Positions 20,313-28,965 of a stretch of 64,000 bases of DNA are shown in pieces. How positions within the stretch are numbered: position 1 is the stretch's first letter; the number at the start of each line of letters is the position of its first letter. This DNA is from an uncultured Bacteroidota bacterium. GTDB taxonomy: Bacteria > Bacteroidota > Bacteroidia > Flavobacteriales > Flavobacteriaceae. Location of the stretch: the NCBI GenBank assembly GCA_902586905.1, contig CACIJH010000004.1:1-64000 (forward strand), read 5' to 3'. A model generated the notes under the pieces. The model had not been told where the DNA came from. It saw only the letters and a list, made by a program, of their open reading frames with translations, and did not search any database. Made by a program: the position numbers and the translations under genes.

Positions 20313-21266
20313 ATGGCAAAAATACTAGCCAACGATGGCATTTCACCTTCAGGTGTAGAAGCTTTAGAATCAAATGGTTATGAAGTAAGCACAACAAATG
20401 TGGCGCAAGAGCAACTGATCAATCACATCAATGAAAATCAGTTAGATGTGTTGTTGGTTCGCAGCGCAACAACTGTTCGCAAAGACCTTATCGATGCTTG
20501 TCCGAGCCTAAAAATCATCGGGCGGGGTGGTGTTGGTATGGACAACATCGATGTTGACTATGCACGCGACAAGGGATTGCATGTGATCAACACCCCTGCA
20601 GCCTCATCATCATCCGTTGCTGAATTGGTGTTTGCGCATCTCTATGGTGGTGTGCGCTACTTGTTTGATGCCAATCGTCAGATGCCTTTGGAGGGAGATA
20701 CCAAGTTTAAAGTCCTAAAGAAAAACTATGCTGGTGGCTCTGAATTGCGAGGAAAAACCATGGGAATCATTGGCTTTGGGCGTATTGGACAGGAAACTGC
20801 AAAAATTGCACTTGGCGTTGGGATGAATGTGATTGCACATGACCCTTTTATGGAAAAAGCAGCGTTAAAAGTAGCCTTGGGCAACGATGTAACAGTCGAT
20901 TATAGCATACCGATGGCGAGTTTTGAAACTGTAATAAGAGATGCTGACTTTATCAGCTTGCACGTTCCTGCGCAAGACAAACCAGTGATTGGCAAAAAGG
21001 AATTTGCAATGATGAAAAAAGGCGCTGGACTGATTAATGCTGCTCGAGGTGGTGTGATCGATGAAGAAGCACTTTTGGATGCGCTTGACAGTGGCCAATT
21101 GAGTTTTGCTGGTTTGGACACTTTTGTCAACGAACCAAAACCTGCAATGAAAGTATTGATGCATCCCAATGTATCATTGACGCCACACATTGGAGCAGCG
21201 ACAAAAGAGGCACAAGATCGCATTGGTACAGAACTCGCGCAGCAGATTCATGCGATATTAGGGTAA
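20313..21266 (+). CDS. serA: D-3-phosphoglycerate dehydrogenase, short form
   Basis: SerA oxidises 3-phosphoglycerate with NAD+ as the first step of serine synthesis. At 317 residues it lacks the C-terminal ACT domain of E. coli SerA, so serine feedback through that domain is not expected. Visible are GRGGVGMDNID, the Rossmann motif GIIGFGRIGQETAK near residue 150, INAARGGVIDEEAL with the catalytic Arg region, and the catalytic His in LTPHIGAATKEAQ near residue 290. It follows serC and precedes a small membrane protein by four bases. Confidence 0.95.
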   Translation: MAKILANDGISPSGVEALESNGYEVSTTNVAQEQLINHINENQLDVLLVRSATTVRKDLIDACPSLKIIGRGGVGMDNIDVDYARDKGLHVINTPAASSSSVAELVFAHLYGGVRYLFDANRQMPLEGDTKFKVLKKNYAGGSELRGKTMGIIGFGRIGQETAKIALGVGMNVIAHDPFMEKAALKVALGNDVTVDYSIPMASFETVIRDADFISLHVPAQDKPVIGKKEFAMMKKGAGLINAARGGVIDEEALLDALDSGQLSFAGLDTFVNEPKPAMKVLMHPNVSLTPHIGAATKEAQDRIGTELAQQIHAILG

Positions 21267-21270
21267 CCCC

Positions 21271-21585
21271 ATGAAAAAATTAAAACAACGTTGGGGGATT
21301 CGTTCCAACTTCCATTTGCTTATCATTTTTGTTGTTTTTGGCATCACAGGAAGTCTATCGGCATTGCTTGCCGAACCCCTCACTCATTGGTTTGGACTCA
21401 CCCCCGAAAACACCAATCTTTGGATCTATTGGCCTGTGCGTATCCTTTTAATTTTTCCAATTTACCAGGTCATTTTGGTGATTTGTGGGTTTTTATTTGG
21501 AGAATTCCAATTTTTTTGGAACTTTGAAAAGAAAATGTTGTCTCGCATGGGGATACCAATTCACAAGCTAGACAAGAACAAATAA
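21271..21585 (+). CDS. Small membrane protein, DUF6787-like
   Basis: This 104-residue protein has two predicted membrane segments, about residues 15-33 (FHLLIIFVVFGITGSLSALL) and 56-75 (RILLIFPIYQVILVICGFLF), and basic, aromatic-rich ends. The pattern KLKQRWGIRSN at the start and FGEFQFFWNFEKKMLSRMGI at the end fits a conserved Bacteroidota family of unknown function. Some databases mislabel this family as a diacylglyceryl transferase, but it is far too short for that enzyme. It is probably the last native gene of the luxC-like/ser operon before the AT-rich cassette. Confidence 0.7.
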   Translation: MKKLKQRWGIRSNFHLLIIFVVFGITGSLSALLAEPLTHWFGLTPENTNLWIYWPVRILLIFPIYQVILVICGFLFGEFQFFWNFEKKMLSRMGIPIHKLDKNK

Positions 21586-21592
21586 TCTTTTG

Positions 21593-21886
21593 ATGATTCT
21601 AAGATTTGTTTTAACTCTCTGTATATTTCTGCCAACATTGGCAGTATATGCGCATGAGCTATCGCATCATGAGCATCAGGAGTGTGAAAAGTCGTCTGTG
21701 CACTTTCACGAGCACAAAGAAAATTGTTGTTTAGATAATTTTTTAGTAATCAAAATTTACAGTTTATCTTTAAAAAATTATAAATCTTTAGTTCTTTTAT
21801 TTAATTTAGAAATATTTGAAATTGAATCTCTAAATCAAAAAGAATTTCTGATTAATTTCTTCAAAAGAGGACCTCCCTCAAATTAA
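21593..21886 (+). CDS. Small secreted His/Cys-rich protein of metal cassette (HYC_CC_PP-like layout)
   Basis: This protein of 97 residues has a signal peptide (about residues 1-20) followed by a mature start full of metal ligands: H21, H25, H26, H28, H37, H39 and H41, then C45-C46. It ends with FKRGPPSN. A CC pair in the middle and a PP pair near the end recall small Bacteroidota proteins that precede metal-type TonB receptors; this match is by layout only. ATG 21593 is chosen over the in-frame TTG at 21590. Codon and base use is markedly AT-rich compared with serA. A role as periplasmic metal binder or sensor is inference. Confidence 0.6.
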   Translation: MILRFVLTLCIFLPTLAVYAHELSHHEHQECEKSSVHFHEHKENCCLDNFLVIKIYSLSLKNYKSLVLLFNLEIFEIESLNQKEFLINFFKRGPPSN

Positions 21887-21958
21887 TATTTTTTACCACA
21901 TCTTTTTGCTCTATAGTTAATAGACTACAACACCTACATAAAATTTAAAAAATTTAAA

Positions 21959-22561
21959 ATGTTAAAAAATATTTATTTTAAAGCAACATTGCTTTCAATA
22001 GTTTTATTATTAATTTCTTGTGATAAGGATGATACGCCAGAAGCAGAAAATGAAATGGAAGTTTTAAATAAAACTGTAATTGTCGTAACTAAACTATCTG
22101 ACGATAGCTCGGAAACCTACAATTTTGAAGTTGAAGAACATGATCATGGTAACGATCATAGTGTTTTACCTCAAACTCAAGATGATGATGAACATGGGGA
22201 TCATACCGTAATTGAACTTAAAAGTGGTTCAGAATATAAATTTGAAATTTCATTTTTAAATGATACAGACCCTAACAATATCATTGATATGACTCTAGAA
22301 GTAATTAATGAGAAAGATGAACACCATGTTCATTATGAACTTGCTGGAAATGGAATTGAAATAGAGTCTTATTCTGGGGATACAATTGATTCAAATGGTA
22401 ATGCTTTAAATCTGGTTACCAAATGGACAACAAGCACTGCAGCGGAAATCGAGGTAGAAGCATACCTTATTCATCAACCAACTTCAAAAACTGGAAACAC
22501 GCGTGATGATTTTGGAGGTGCAACAGATGTTGAAATTGAATTTGAAGCTCACGTAGAGTAA
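21959..22561 (+). CDS. His-rich lipoprotein of metal cassette
   Basis: This 200-residue lipoprotein has a signal peptide with lipobox LLIS-C21, followed by an acidic stretch. A loop at residues 61-82 contains H61, H63, H67, H79 and H82 among Asp and Glu, a likely metal-binding insert. The rest resembles a Bacteroidota lipoprotein family found beside heavy-metal TonB receptors: YKFEISFLNDTDP, then NALNLVTKWTTSTAAEIEVE, then a Gly-Asp end. Some databases label that family as a type 1 periplasmic-binding fold. It probably sits on the outer membrane and hands metal to or from the receptor encoded 18 bases downstream. The function is inferred from context. Confidence 0.68.
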   Translation: MLKNIYFKATLLSIVLLLISCDKDDTPEAENEMEVLNKTVIVVTKLSDDSSETYNFEVEEHDHGNDHSVLPQTQDDDEHGDHTVIELKSGSEYKFEISFLNDTDPNNIIDMTLEVINEKDEHHVHYELAGNGIEIESYSGDTIDSNGNALNLVTKWTTSTAAEIEVEAYLIHQPTSKTGNTRDDFGGATDVEIEFEAHVE

Positions 22562-22579
22562 AATTCTAAAAATCAACAT

Positions 22580-25003
22580 TTGGGTTACAATTTAAATACT
22601 TTAGTGCCCACAGCTTTTCTAATTTTAATGTCTGTGGGCTCTAATTACGGTCAATTCTGTAGTACTTCATTCGAAGGGAATATCATCAGCTTAGAGCAAA
22701 ATATTCCCTTAGAATCAGCTGTAGTTGAAGTTATTGGTTCCAACATGATTGTAACATCAAATGCAGACGGATATTTTAAACTTGAAGGGTTATGCCCCGA
22801 TAGTATAATTAAAATTAAAATTTCACATATAAATTGTCATGATTATTTTAGGGAAATAGATTTGAATAAATCTTTATTTGAAAATTTTTATTTAGATCAT
22901 AAATTTGAAGAACTAAGTGAGATAATTTTAACTGATGATAAAATAAATGATTTATCAACAAGTTCAAGAGCTTTTTCAATTTCAGAGTTAGATAAAGAAC
23001 GCTACAGTGATAGCGGATTAGCAATGTTATTAGAAAAAATTAGTGGAGTTAATACCCTTACGACTGGAAATAAAGTTGCAAAACCAGTTATTCACGGAAT
23101 GTTTGGTAGCAGAGTAGGAATAATTTATGATGGTGTCATGCTAGAAAACCAACAATGGGGTCAAGATCATGCGCCTAACATAGATTTAAATGCTTTTGAT
23201 AGAATTCGAGTTATTAAAGGGGCTAGTGTACTTAAGTACTCAGGTAGTAACCCTGGTGGACTTATAATAATTGATTCTAGACCCCCAAAAATAACCGACA
23301 CAATTACTGGGAAAACAATTATAAATTCTTCCAGTAATGGTCGTGGAGGAAGTATCATCAGCTCAATAACTAGCACAAAAAAAAGTGGAATATTTTTTCG
23401 GTCACAATTCACTTTAAAAAAAAATGGAGATTTAAGTTCACCTAACTATATATTATCTAATACTGGTAGTAATGAAAAAAACATTTCAATTACTGTTGGC
23501 AAAAACTACAGTAAAAGTAACATCAGGGCAATTTTAAGTTATTTCAATTCCGAGATTGGTATACTAAAAAGTTCACATGTAGGAAATATTAAAGACCTGT
23601 TAAGAGCAATCGAATCAGATACTCCTGGTGTTATTAATGATTTCAGCTATAATATTAATTATCCCAATCAAGACAATACACATTACACTGCAAGTCTAGA
23701 TTACAATTATTTTTTTGATTTTGATAAAAAACTAGGTCTCAAATACAGTTTTCAATTAAACAAAAGAAAGGAATACGATTTAAGGATCGGAGATTTTAAA
23801 AATATTCCGTCTCTAGACTTAAATTTATCTACTCAAAGAATAAATTCAAATTATACTTGGTCAAATTTATTCAATGAATTTACTAATGGAATATTTTTTG
23901 AGCTCCAAGATAATTATTCAACTCCAGGAACAGGTGTTAAAAGATTAATTCCTGATTATTTAAACACAAAGTTTGGAGGATATTTTATTTCTACACTAAA
24001 ATTAAATAGAAGGCTAAATTTTGGCCTTGGATTTAGGTATGAATATAACAGTAATGATGTTTATAAGTATTACAGAAATTCTCGTTGGGAAAATGAAAAT
24101 TACGAAGAACGTCTTGGAAATTATGTTATCAATGAAGTTTTGAGTCAAAAGCTTATTAGAAAAAAAGTAATTTTTAATACTTTTTCTTCAAATGCAGGAT
24201 TTTTCAATGAATTTAAAAATAAATACTCTGCAAGTATTCAATACAACTATACTGAAAGATCCCCAAATATAGCAGAAATGTTTAGTGGGGGTCTTCATCA
24301 TTCATTAGCTTCAATTGAGTATGGAGATCCATTTTTGAAAAAAGAAAAAACTCACAAAATCCTGTTTGATTTTGAAAAAAATGATGGGAAATTTAATTTT
24401 AGAATTAATCCATATTTTTCATATAGTGATGATTATATTTTAGCTCAACCAGCTGGGTTTGAACAAACAATAAGAGGAGCATTTCCAGTTTGGGAATATT
24501 CACCTATTAGTTCAATTTTCAAAGGGGTAGATCTTGATTTCGTTTACCGAACTAAGGATAATATTCAATTTAAAAATAGTTTAAGCTGGGTTGATGCAAA
24601 AAATTATGAAACTAAAGAACAACTCATAAATATACCTCCATTAGTTATAAATAATGAAATTCGAATTATTTCAGATAATTTTAAAAATTTCAATGCTATA
24701 ATTGAACATAAATTTGTAGATAAACAAAACTTGTTTCCAAATAATAATACAATGACTACAGTGATTGAAAGCGGAGAAAAAATTAGTAAAGTTGTTGATA
24801 TTAGCACGCCTCCAGATGCTTATAACCTTTTCAATCTAAATCTTAATTGGGGTCCATATAATTTTGTTTCAAGTAATATTTACTTTGGATTGTCTATTGA
24901 TAATGTAATGAACAAAGCTTACAGAAATTATTTGAACAGACTTAGATTTTATTCTGATGAGGCTGGTAGAAATTTTTTATTCCAAATCAAAATAAAGTAT
25001 TAA
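22580..25003 (+). CDS. TonB-dependent outer membrane receptor, ZnuD-like (probable zinc or other metal uptake)
   Basis: These 807 residues begin with a signal peptide. A carboxypeptidase-like regulatory domain follows (about residues 28-105), then a plug (about 120-235) and a 22-strand-type barrel ending in the aromatic FLFQIKIKY. The plug motifs KPVIHGMFGSRVGIIYDGV and QQWGQDHAPNID match the ZnuD-type metal receptor group, where the RxG..DG and WGxDHAP signatures recur. The TTG start is needed to keep the signal peptide; later GTG or ATG codons would cut it. Base use is AT-rich: sampled 60-base lines are 22-32% G+C against 47% in serA. The ends of this gene and folE face each other with two bases between. 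Confidence 0.85.
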   Translation: MGYNLNTLVPTAFLILMSVGSNYGQFCSTSFEGNIISLEQNIPLESAVVEVIGSNMIVTSNADGYFKLEGLCPDSIIKIKISHINCHDYFREIDLNKSLFENFYLDHKFEELSEIILTDDKINDLSTSSRAFSISELDKERYSDSGLAMLLEKISGVNTLTTGNKVAKPVIHGMFGSRVGIIYDGVMLENQQWGQDHAPNIDLNAFDRIRVIKGASVLKYSGSNPGGLIIIDSRPPKITDTITGKTIINSSSNGRGGSIISSITSTKKSGIFFRSQFTLKKNGDLSSPNYILSNTGSNEKNISITVGKNYSKSNIRAILSYFNSEIGILKSSHVGNIKDLLRAIESDTPGVINDFSYNINYPNQDNTHYTASLDYNYFFDFDKKLGLKYSFQLNKRKEYDLRIGDFKNIPSLDLNLSTQRINSNYTWSNLFNEFTNGIFFELQDNYSTPGTGVKRLIPDYLNTKFGGYFISTLKLNRRLNFGLGFRYEYNSNDVYKYYRNSRWENENYEERLGNYVINEVLSQKLIRKKVIFNTFSSNAGFFNEFKNKYSASIQYNYTERSPNIAEMFSGGLHHSLASIEYGDPFLKKEKTHKILFDFEKNDGKFNFRINPYFSYSDDYILAQPAGFEQTIRGAFPVWEYSPISSIFKGVDLDFVYRTKDNIQFKNSLSWVDAKNYETKEQLINIPPLVINNEIRIISDNFKNFNAIIEHKFVDKQNLFPNNNTMTTVIESGEKISKVVDISTPPDAYNLFNLNLNWGPYNFVSSNIYFGLSIDNVMNKAYRNYLNRLRFYSDEAGRNFLFQIKIKY

Positions 25004-25005
25004 AG

Positions 25006-25602
25006 TTATGATAGTTTTGAGTCGATCAACTTCAAAAACTCATTTCGCGTTTCCATTTTTTCAAACGAACCACGAAAACCGGAGGTTGTAGTGAGTGAGT
25101 TTTGTTTTTGTACCCCACGCATCATCATACACATATGAGAGGCCTCAATCACAACAGCGACGCCTTTGGGCTCGAGTGTGGTATTAATACAATCGAGGAT
25201 TTGTTCAGTGAGGCGTTCTTGCACTTGCAAGCGTCGTGAAAATACATCGACCACACGAGGGATTTTACTCAGCCCCACAATATGACCATTGGGGATATAT
25301 GCCACGTGTGCCTTACCAAAAAAGGGCAACATATGGTGCTCGCACAAGCTATATAACTCGATGTCTTTCACCAAGACCATTTCGTTGTAGGACTCAGCAA
25401 ACATGGCACCTTTTAAAATTTCGGCTGGATCCATATCATATCCTTGGGTCAAAAACTGCATGGCTTTGGCGGCACGTTTTGGAGTGTCAAGCAGTCCCTC
25501 TCGATTTTGATTTTCACCAATAATATGAATGATATCCTTATAATGTGATTTGATGGCATCGGTAATACTTATATCGTATGCATCAATTGATTCAAATGTC
25601 AT
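25006..25602 (-). CDS. folE: GTP cyclohydrolase I
   Basis: FolE is a zinc enzyme that opens GTP to dihydroneopterin triphosphate for folate or pterin synthesis. The 198-residue length is normal. The zinc ligands are visible as C87 and H90 in [10 protein letters not shown] and C158 in [12 protein letters not shown]. The catalytic segment [24 protein letters not shown] is typical, so this is the zinc-dependent type IA enzyme. It overlaps msrA by four bases (ATGA) and is cotranscribed with it. Confidence 0.96.
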   Translation of the reverse strand: MTFESIDAYDISITDAIKSHYKDIIHIIGENQNREGLLDTPKRAAKAMQFLTQGYDMDPAEILKGAMFAESYNEMVLVKDIELYSLCEHHMLPFFGKAHVAYIPNGHIVGLSKIPRVVDVFSRRLQVQERLTEQILDCINTTLEPKGVAVVIEASHMCMMMRGVQKQNSLTTTSGFRGSFEKMETRNEFLKLIDSKLS

Positions 25603-26132
25603 AATTTTTCTTTTAGCAATTTTGAATGTGATGTTAATAATTTCTTCACCTTTGGTGAAATGACCGCACTGCAGTAAGGTTGAGATGGATTGAGGTTGTA
25701 ATAGTCTTGATGCTCCGATTCTGCTTCATAAAAAACAGTAAAGGGGGTCAATTCAGTAACAATGGGATTGTCAAACTTATCGGCCGATGCATTTTTGATG
25801 TCTTTGGCAATCTGCAACTGCTGTTCATCGTGATAAAAGATTGCAGAGCGATATTGTGTACCCACATCAGCACCCTGTTTGTTGAGGGTGGTTGGGTCAT
25901 GGGTATCAAAAAATACTTCCAGCAAAGTGGCATAGTCGATTAATGTATCATCAAATTCGATCTGAATACATTCTGCATGACCAGTTGTGCCTTGGCATAC
26001 CTCTCGATAGGAAGGGTTTTTGATTGCACCACCACTATAGCCAGGCTTGGTTGAAATCACACCATGAAGACGACTATATATCGTCTCTGTACACCAAAAA
26101 CAGCCATTTGCCAATGTCGCTTGCTGAATCAT
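25599..26132 (-). CDS. msrA: Peptide-methionine (S)-S-oxide reductase
   Basis: MsrA repairs methionine-S-sulfoxide in proteins. The frame extends upstream to 26210, but the family begins at [14 protein letters not shown], so ATG 26132 is chosen, giving 177 residues with nucleophile C11 in GCFWC. Other signatures are [32 protein letters not shown], and [12 protein letters not shown] well-formed promoter lies 21-52 bases upstream of the chosen start and would be inside the coding region of the longer frame, which supports the shorter one. The pair msrA-folE runs leftward. Confidence 0.94.
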   Translation of the reverse strand: MIQQATLANGCFWCTETIYSRLHGVISTKPGYSGGAIKNPSYREVCQGTTGHAECIQIEFDDTLIDYATLLEVFFDTHDPTTLNKQGADVGTQYRSAIFYHDEQQLQIAKDIKNASADKFDNPIVTELTPFTVFYEAESEHQDYYNLNPSQPYCSAVISPKVKKLLTSHSKLLKEKL

Positions 26133-26152
26133 TTTGTTTAACAATCTTCTAA

Positions 26153-26184
26153 CAAACTTAAACAAAAAAAATTGATTTTTCAAA
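26153..26184 (-). promoter_or_regulatory. Bacteroidota-type promoter of msrA-folE
   Basis: Read leftward: -33 TTTG (complement of 26181-26184), a 20-base spacer, then -7 TAAGTTTG (complement of 26153-26160). This is an exact match to TTTG-N20-TAnnTTTG, with a predicted start about 16 bases before the msrA ATG. It is the best promoter in the window. Confidence 0.65.
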
Positions 26185-26227
26185 TGACAACAATGTGTAT
26201 AACAGAACAAATTTGTAATTTTAACAG

Positions 26228-26887
26228 ATGATTCAAGCCAAAAAACTATCCAAAAAATACGGCAATTTACAAGTGCTCAACAATGTTGATCTATCAGTCA
26301 AAGCAAAAGAAATTGTAGCGATTACTGGTCCGTCGGGGGCAGGAAAAACAACCCTTCTCAACATCTTGGGAACCCTCGATACTGCTGATGATCAGCCAAA
26401 TACAGCATTGCAAATTGATGGGGTTGATCTGTTTTCGCTCAAAGGAAAAGCCTTGGCAAGGTTTCGAAATCAGCAGCTTGGTTTTGTGTTTCAATCGCAT
26501 CAACTACTGCCAGAATTCAGTGCCATTGAAAATGTTTGTATCCCTGCCATGATTGCCAAAACACCCATGAAAAAAGCACAAAAAGAAGGGATGGAATTGC
26601 TTTCTTTTTTGGGTCTGAGCAATCGAGCAGATCACAAACCTGCCATGTTATCTGGAGGCGAACAGCAGCGTGTCGCTGTTGCCAGAGCACTCATCAACAA
26701 GCCCAAACTTCTCTTGGCTGATGAACCTAGTGGAAATCTGGACAGCAAAACTGCAGCACAGCTCCATGAGTTGTTTTTATCTCTTCGTGACAACTTCGAC
26801 CAAACGATCGTATTGGTCACGCACAACAAAGAACTTGCAGCGCTTGGTGATCGCAGTCTGCAACTCGTCGATGGGCAATGGAGTTGA
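26228..26887 (+). CDS. ABC transporter ATP-binding protein, LolD/MacB-like
   Basis: This 219-residue ATPase has Walker A GPSGAGKTT at residues 34-42, the Q-loop in LGFVFQSHQLLPEFSA, signature LSGGEQQRVAVARAL and Walker B LLLADEPSGNLDS, then the switch His in VLVTHNK. Size and FQSHQLLPEFSAIENV fit the LolD/MacB/FtsE class that works with a separate MacB- or LolC-like permease, so release of lipoproteins from the inner membrane is the likely role. No permease gene is adjacent. The next gene overlaps by 10 bases. Confidence 0.88.
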   Translation: MIQAKKLSKKYGNLQVLNNVDLSVKAKEIVAITGPSGAGKTTLLNILGTLDTADDQPNTALQIDGVDLFSLKGKALARFRNQQLGFVFQSHQLLPEFSAIENVCIPAMIAKTPMKKAQKEGMELLSFLGLSNRADHKPAMLSGGEQQRVAVARALINKPKLLLADEPSGNLDSKTAAQLHELFLSLRDNFDQTIVLVTHNKELAALGDRSLQLVDGQWS

Positions 26888-27648
26888 GTACTGATGCGTT
26901 GCGCGACTTTCTCAATGAGAAGTCCCAACAGTACAACCATCCTGATTTTATTTCTTCCGATCCCATACAGATTCCCAAACAGTTTGATACAAAAGAAGAC
27001 ATCGAAATTGCTGGGTTTCTCTCTGCCATTATTGCTTGGGGCAACCGAGCGAGTATCATTAAGAGTGCGTCCAACATTATGGATATCCTCGGCAATCAAC
27101 CCCATGATTATATCCTCAATTCGACTCCTGCCGATTGGGATGCCATCGATCACTTTGTGCATCGCACCTTTAATATCATCGACTTGCGCTATTGTTTACA
27201 GGCCTTACAGCATTTATACAAAAATCATGGCGGACTGCATGGCGCCTTGCGTCCAAAAGCTAACGAAGCTTTTATGGATGATGCCATTGGGCGATTCCGA
27301 AGCCTTTTTTTTGAAATCAATCACCCCAAACGAACCACCAAACACATTGCCAACCCAGCCAAGGGTTCTGCTGCCAAACGAATTCATATGTTTTTGCGAT
27401 GGATGGTAAGACAAGACAACAATGGGGTTGATTTTGGTTTATGGACTGACATCTCAAGCTCAATATTGTCGTGCCCTTTGGATGTGCATACAGGGAATAT
27501 CGCTCGGAAATTGGGGTTGCTCAAGCGCAAACAAAACGATCAAAAAGCAGTGAGAGAACTCGATGAACAATTACGAATCCTTGACCCAAAAGACCCTGTC
27601 AAATATGATTTTGCCCTCTTTGGACTAGGGGTTTTTGAAAAGTTTTAG
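26878..27648 (+). CDS. TIGR02757 / DUF2400 family protein
   Basis: This 256-residue soluble protein matches the conserved family TIGR02757 (DUF2400), which is of unknown function. Recognisable stretches are DIEIAGFLSAIIAWGNR, LQALQHLYKNHGGL near residue 105, KRIHMFLRWMVRQD near residue 165, and the C-terminal DPVKYDFALFGLGV. The conserved WMVRxD and PLDVHTGNIAR pieces suggest a HhH-like nucleic acid enzyme fold, but that is inference. The start lies inside the ABC ATPase gene, giving a 10-base overlap and probable coupling. Confidence 0.88.
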   Translation: MELSTDALRDFLNEKSQQYNHPDFISSDPIQIPKQFDTKEDIEIAGFLSAIIAWGNRASIIKSASNIMDILGNQPHDYILNSTPADWDAIDHFVHRTFNIIDLRYCLQALQHLYKNHGGLHGALRPKANEAFMDDAIGRFRSLFFEINHPKRTTKHIANPAKGSAAKRIHMFLRWMVRQDNNGVDFGLWTDISSSILSCPLDVHTGNIARKLGLLKRKQNDQKAVRELDEQLRILDPKDPVKYDFALFGLGVFEKF

Positions 27649-27668
27649 CCCCTTTCGTTTAGGTTTTC

Positions 27669-27676
27669 TATCTTTG
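27669..27676 (+). promoter_or_regulatory. -7 box upstream of dihydroorotase homologue
   Basis: TATCTTTG followed by CAAC is an exact TAnnTTTG, 32 bases before the start codon. The -33 region has only TTTA at 27642-27645. Confidence 0.5.
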
Positions 27677-27708
27677 CAACAGTTTTAATCATTTATCGAA
27701 ATTTTTGG

Positions 27709-28965
27709 ATGAATATACTTTTAAAGTCCGCAAAAATTATCGATCCTTCCAGCAGCTTTCACGGCAACACCCTCGATATTCTCATTCACAAAGGTGTTAT
27801 TGACAAAATCGGTAAGAATATCAGTGCTCCCAAAGCGACTATGATTTCGCACCAAAACCTCTGTGTTTCCCCTGGATGGTTTGACAGCAGTGTGTCGTTT
27901 GGAGAACCTGGATACGAGGAACGAGAAACCTTATCCCATGGGCTTGAGGTCGCTGCTGCTTCTGGTTTTACGCACATTGCCTACAACACCAACACCAACC
28001 CCCTACCCATTTCTAAGGCGGATATGTCCTTTTTGCTGCGAAGTGCTACCGACACACCAACAAGCCTACACCCCAAAGCACATATCACTGTGCAAGACAA
28101 CGCACAACAACTTGCCGAATTGCACGATTTACACACTGCTGGTGCTGTGAGTTTTAGCAATCATAAAAAATCAATAGACAACCCACACTTGCTCCTCCTC
28201 GCCTTGCAATATGCACGTGGGTTTGCAGGTTTGGTGGAGTCCTTTCCTATAGACCCACAACTAGCTGCGCATGGGGTTATGCACGAAGGGAAAATGAGCA
28301 CTTCACTTGGACTGACAGGTATTCCCAACCTTGCCGAAGAAATTCGCATCAAAAGAGACTTGGCGATTGTGCGCTATACTGGTGGTCGATTGCATATCCC
28401 AACCCTTTCAACTGCAGAGGGTGTGGCATTGATTCGGCAAGCCAAAAAAGACAAACTCGATGTGAGTTGCAGTGTTGCCATTCACAATCTTGTGATGACC
28501 GACGATGAGCTCGTTGGCTTTGATACACGCTATAAGCTCATGCCACCATTGCGAGATAGCAAGGACCAAAAAGCACTGCTCAAAGGGTTAAAAGATGGAA
28601 CGATCGATATGGTTAGTTCCGACCACCAACCCATGAATATTGAACATAAAAAAGTAGAGTTCGAACATGCTGCCTATGGAAGTATCGGGCTTGAAACTGC
28701 TTTTGGCAGCTTGTGTCAGTTGTTTGACGCAGCAGACGCTGCCTTGATGCTCACCAAAGGAAAAGAGCGATTTGGCGTCGCCCAGGCATCAATTGCCATT
28801 GGCGAACAGGCCGATTTGACCCTCTTTAGCCCTGACGGAACAACAACCGTTACCAAAGAATCCATCCAATCGTGTGTGAACAACAGTGCCTATTTGGGTA
28901 AAGAAATGAAGGGTACTGTTTTAGGGGTGATCCACAACAACCTCCACTTTCAAAATCAACACTGA
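27709..28965 (+). CDS. Dihydroorotase homologue lacking most metal ligands
   Basis: These 418 residues align along the whole length of the amidohydrolase-type dihydroorotase family. The metal-binding HxH after PGFxD is missing: residues 55-68 read PGWFDSSVSFGEPG, with S61 and S63 in place of both His. The Asp-rich segment after GAVxF reads SNHKK (residues 150-154), and the next ligand His is Thr in IPTLST (residues 230-235). H259 and D305 appear to remain. A normal zinc hydrolase mechanism is therefore unlikely. It may be a non-catalytic partner like PyrC' of Pseudomonas, or have another activity; Flavobacteriia carry similar proteins annotated as PyrC. The esterase gene follows without a gap. 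Confidence 0.82.
   Translation: MNILLKSAKIIDPSSSFHGNTLDILIHKGVIDKIGKNISAPKATMISHQNLCVSPGWFDSSVSFGEPGYEERETLSHGLEVAAASGFTHIAYNTNTNPLPISKADMSFLLRSATDTPTSLHPKAHITVQDNAQQLAELHDLHTAGAVSFSNHKKSIDNPHLLLLALQYARGFAGLVESFPIDPQLAAHGVMHEGKMSTSLGLTGIPNLAEEIRIKRDLAIVRYTGGRLHIPTLSTAEGVALIRQAKKDKLDVSCSVAIHNLVMTDDELVGFDTRYKLMPPLRDSKDQKALLKGLKDGTIDMVSSDHQPMNIEHKKVEFEHAAYGSIGLETAFGSLCQLFDAADAALMLTKGKERFGVAQASIAIGEQADLTLFSPDGTTTVTKESIQSCVNNSAYLGKEMKGTVLGVIHNNLHFQNQH

Noticed and set aside
21586..25005. Transposon or integron around the AT-rich cassette
   Set aside because: No transposase, integrase, terminal inverted repeats or target-site duplication was seen at either edge; only composition supports transfer.
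26632..27162. 176-residue frame antisense to the ABC ATPase and DUF2400 genes
   Set aside because: Both sense genes are clearly conserved; the shadow frame has no family features.
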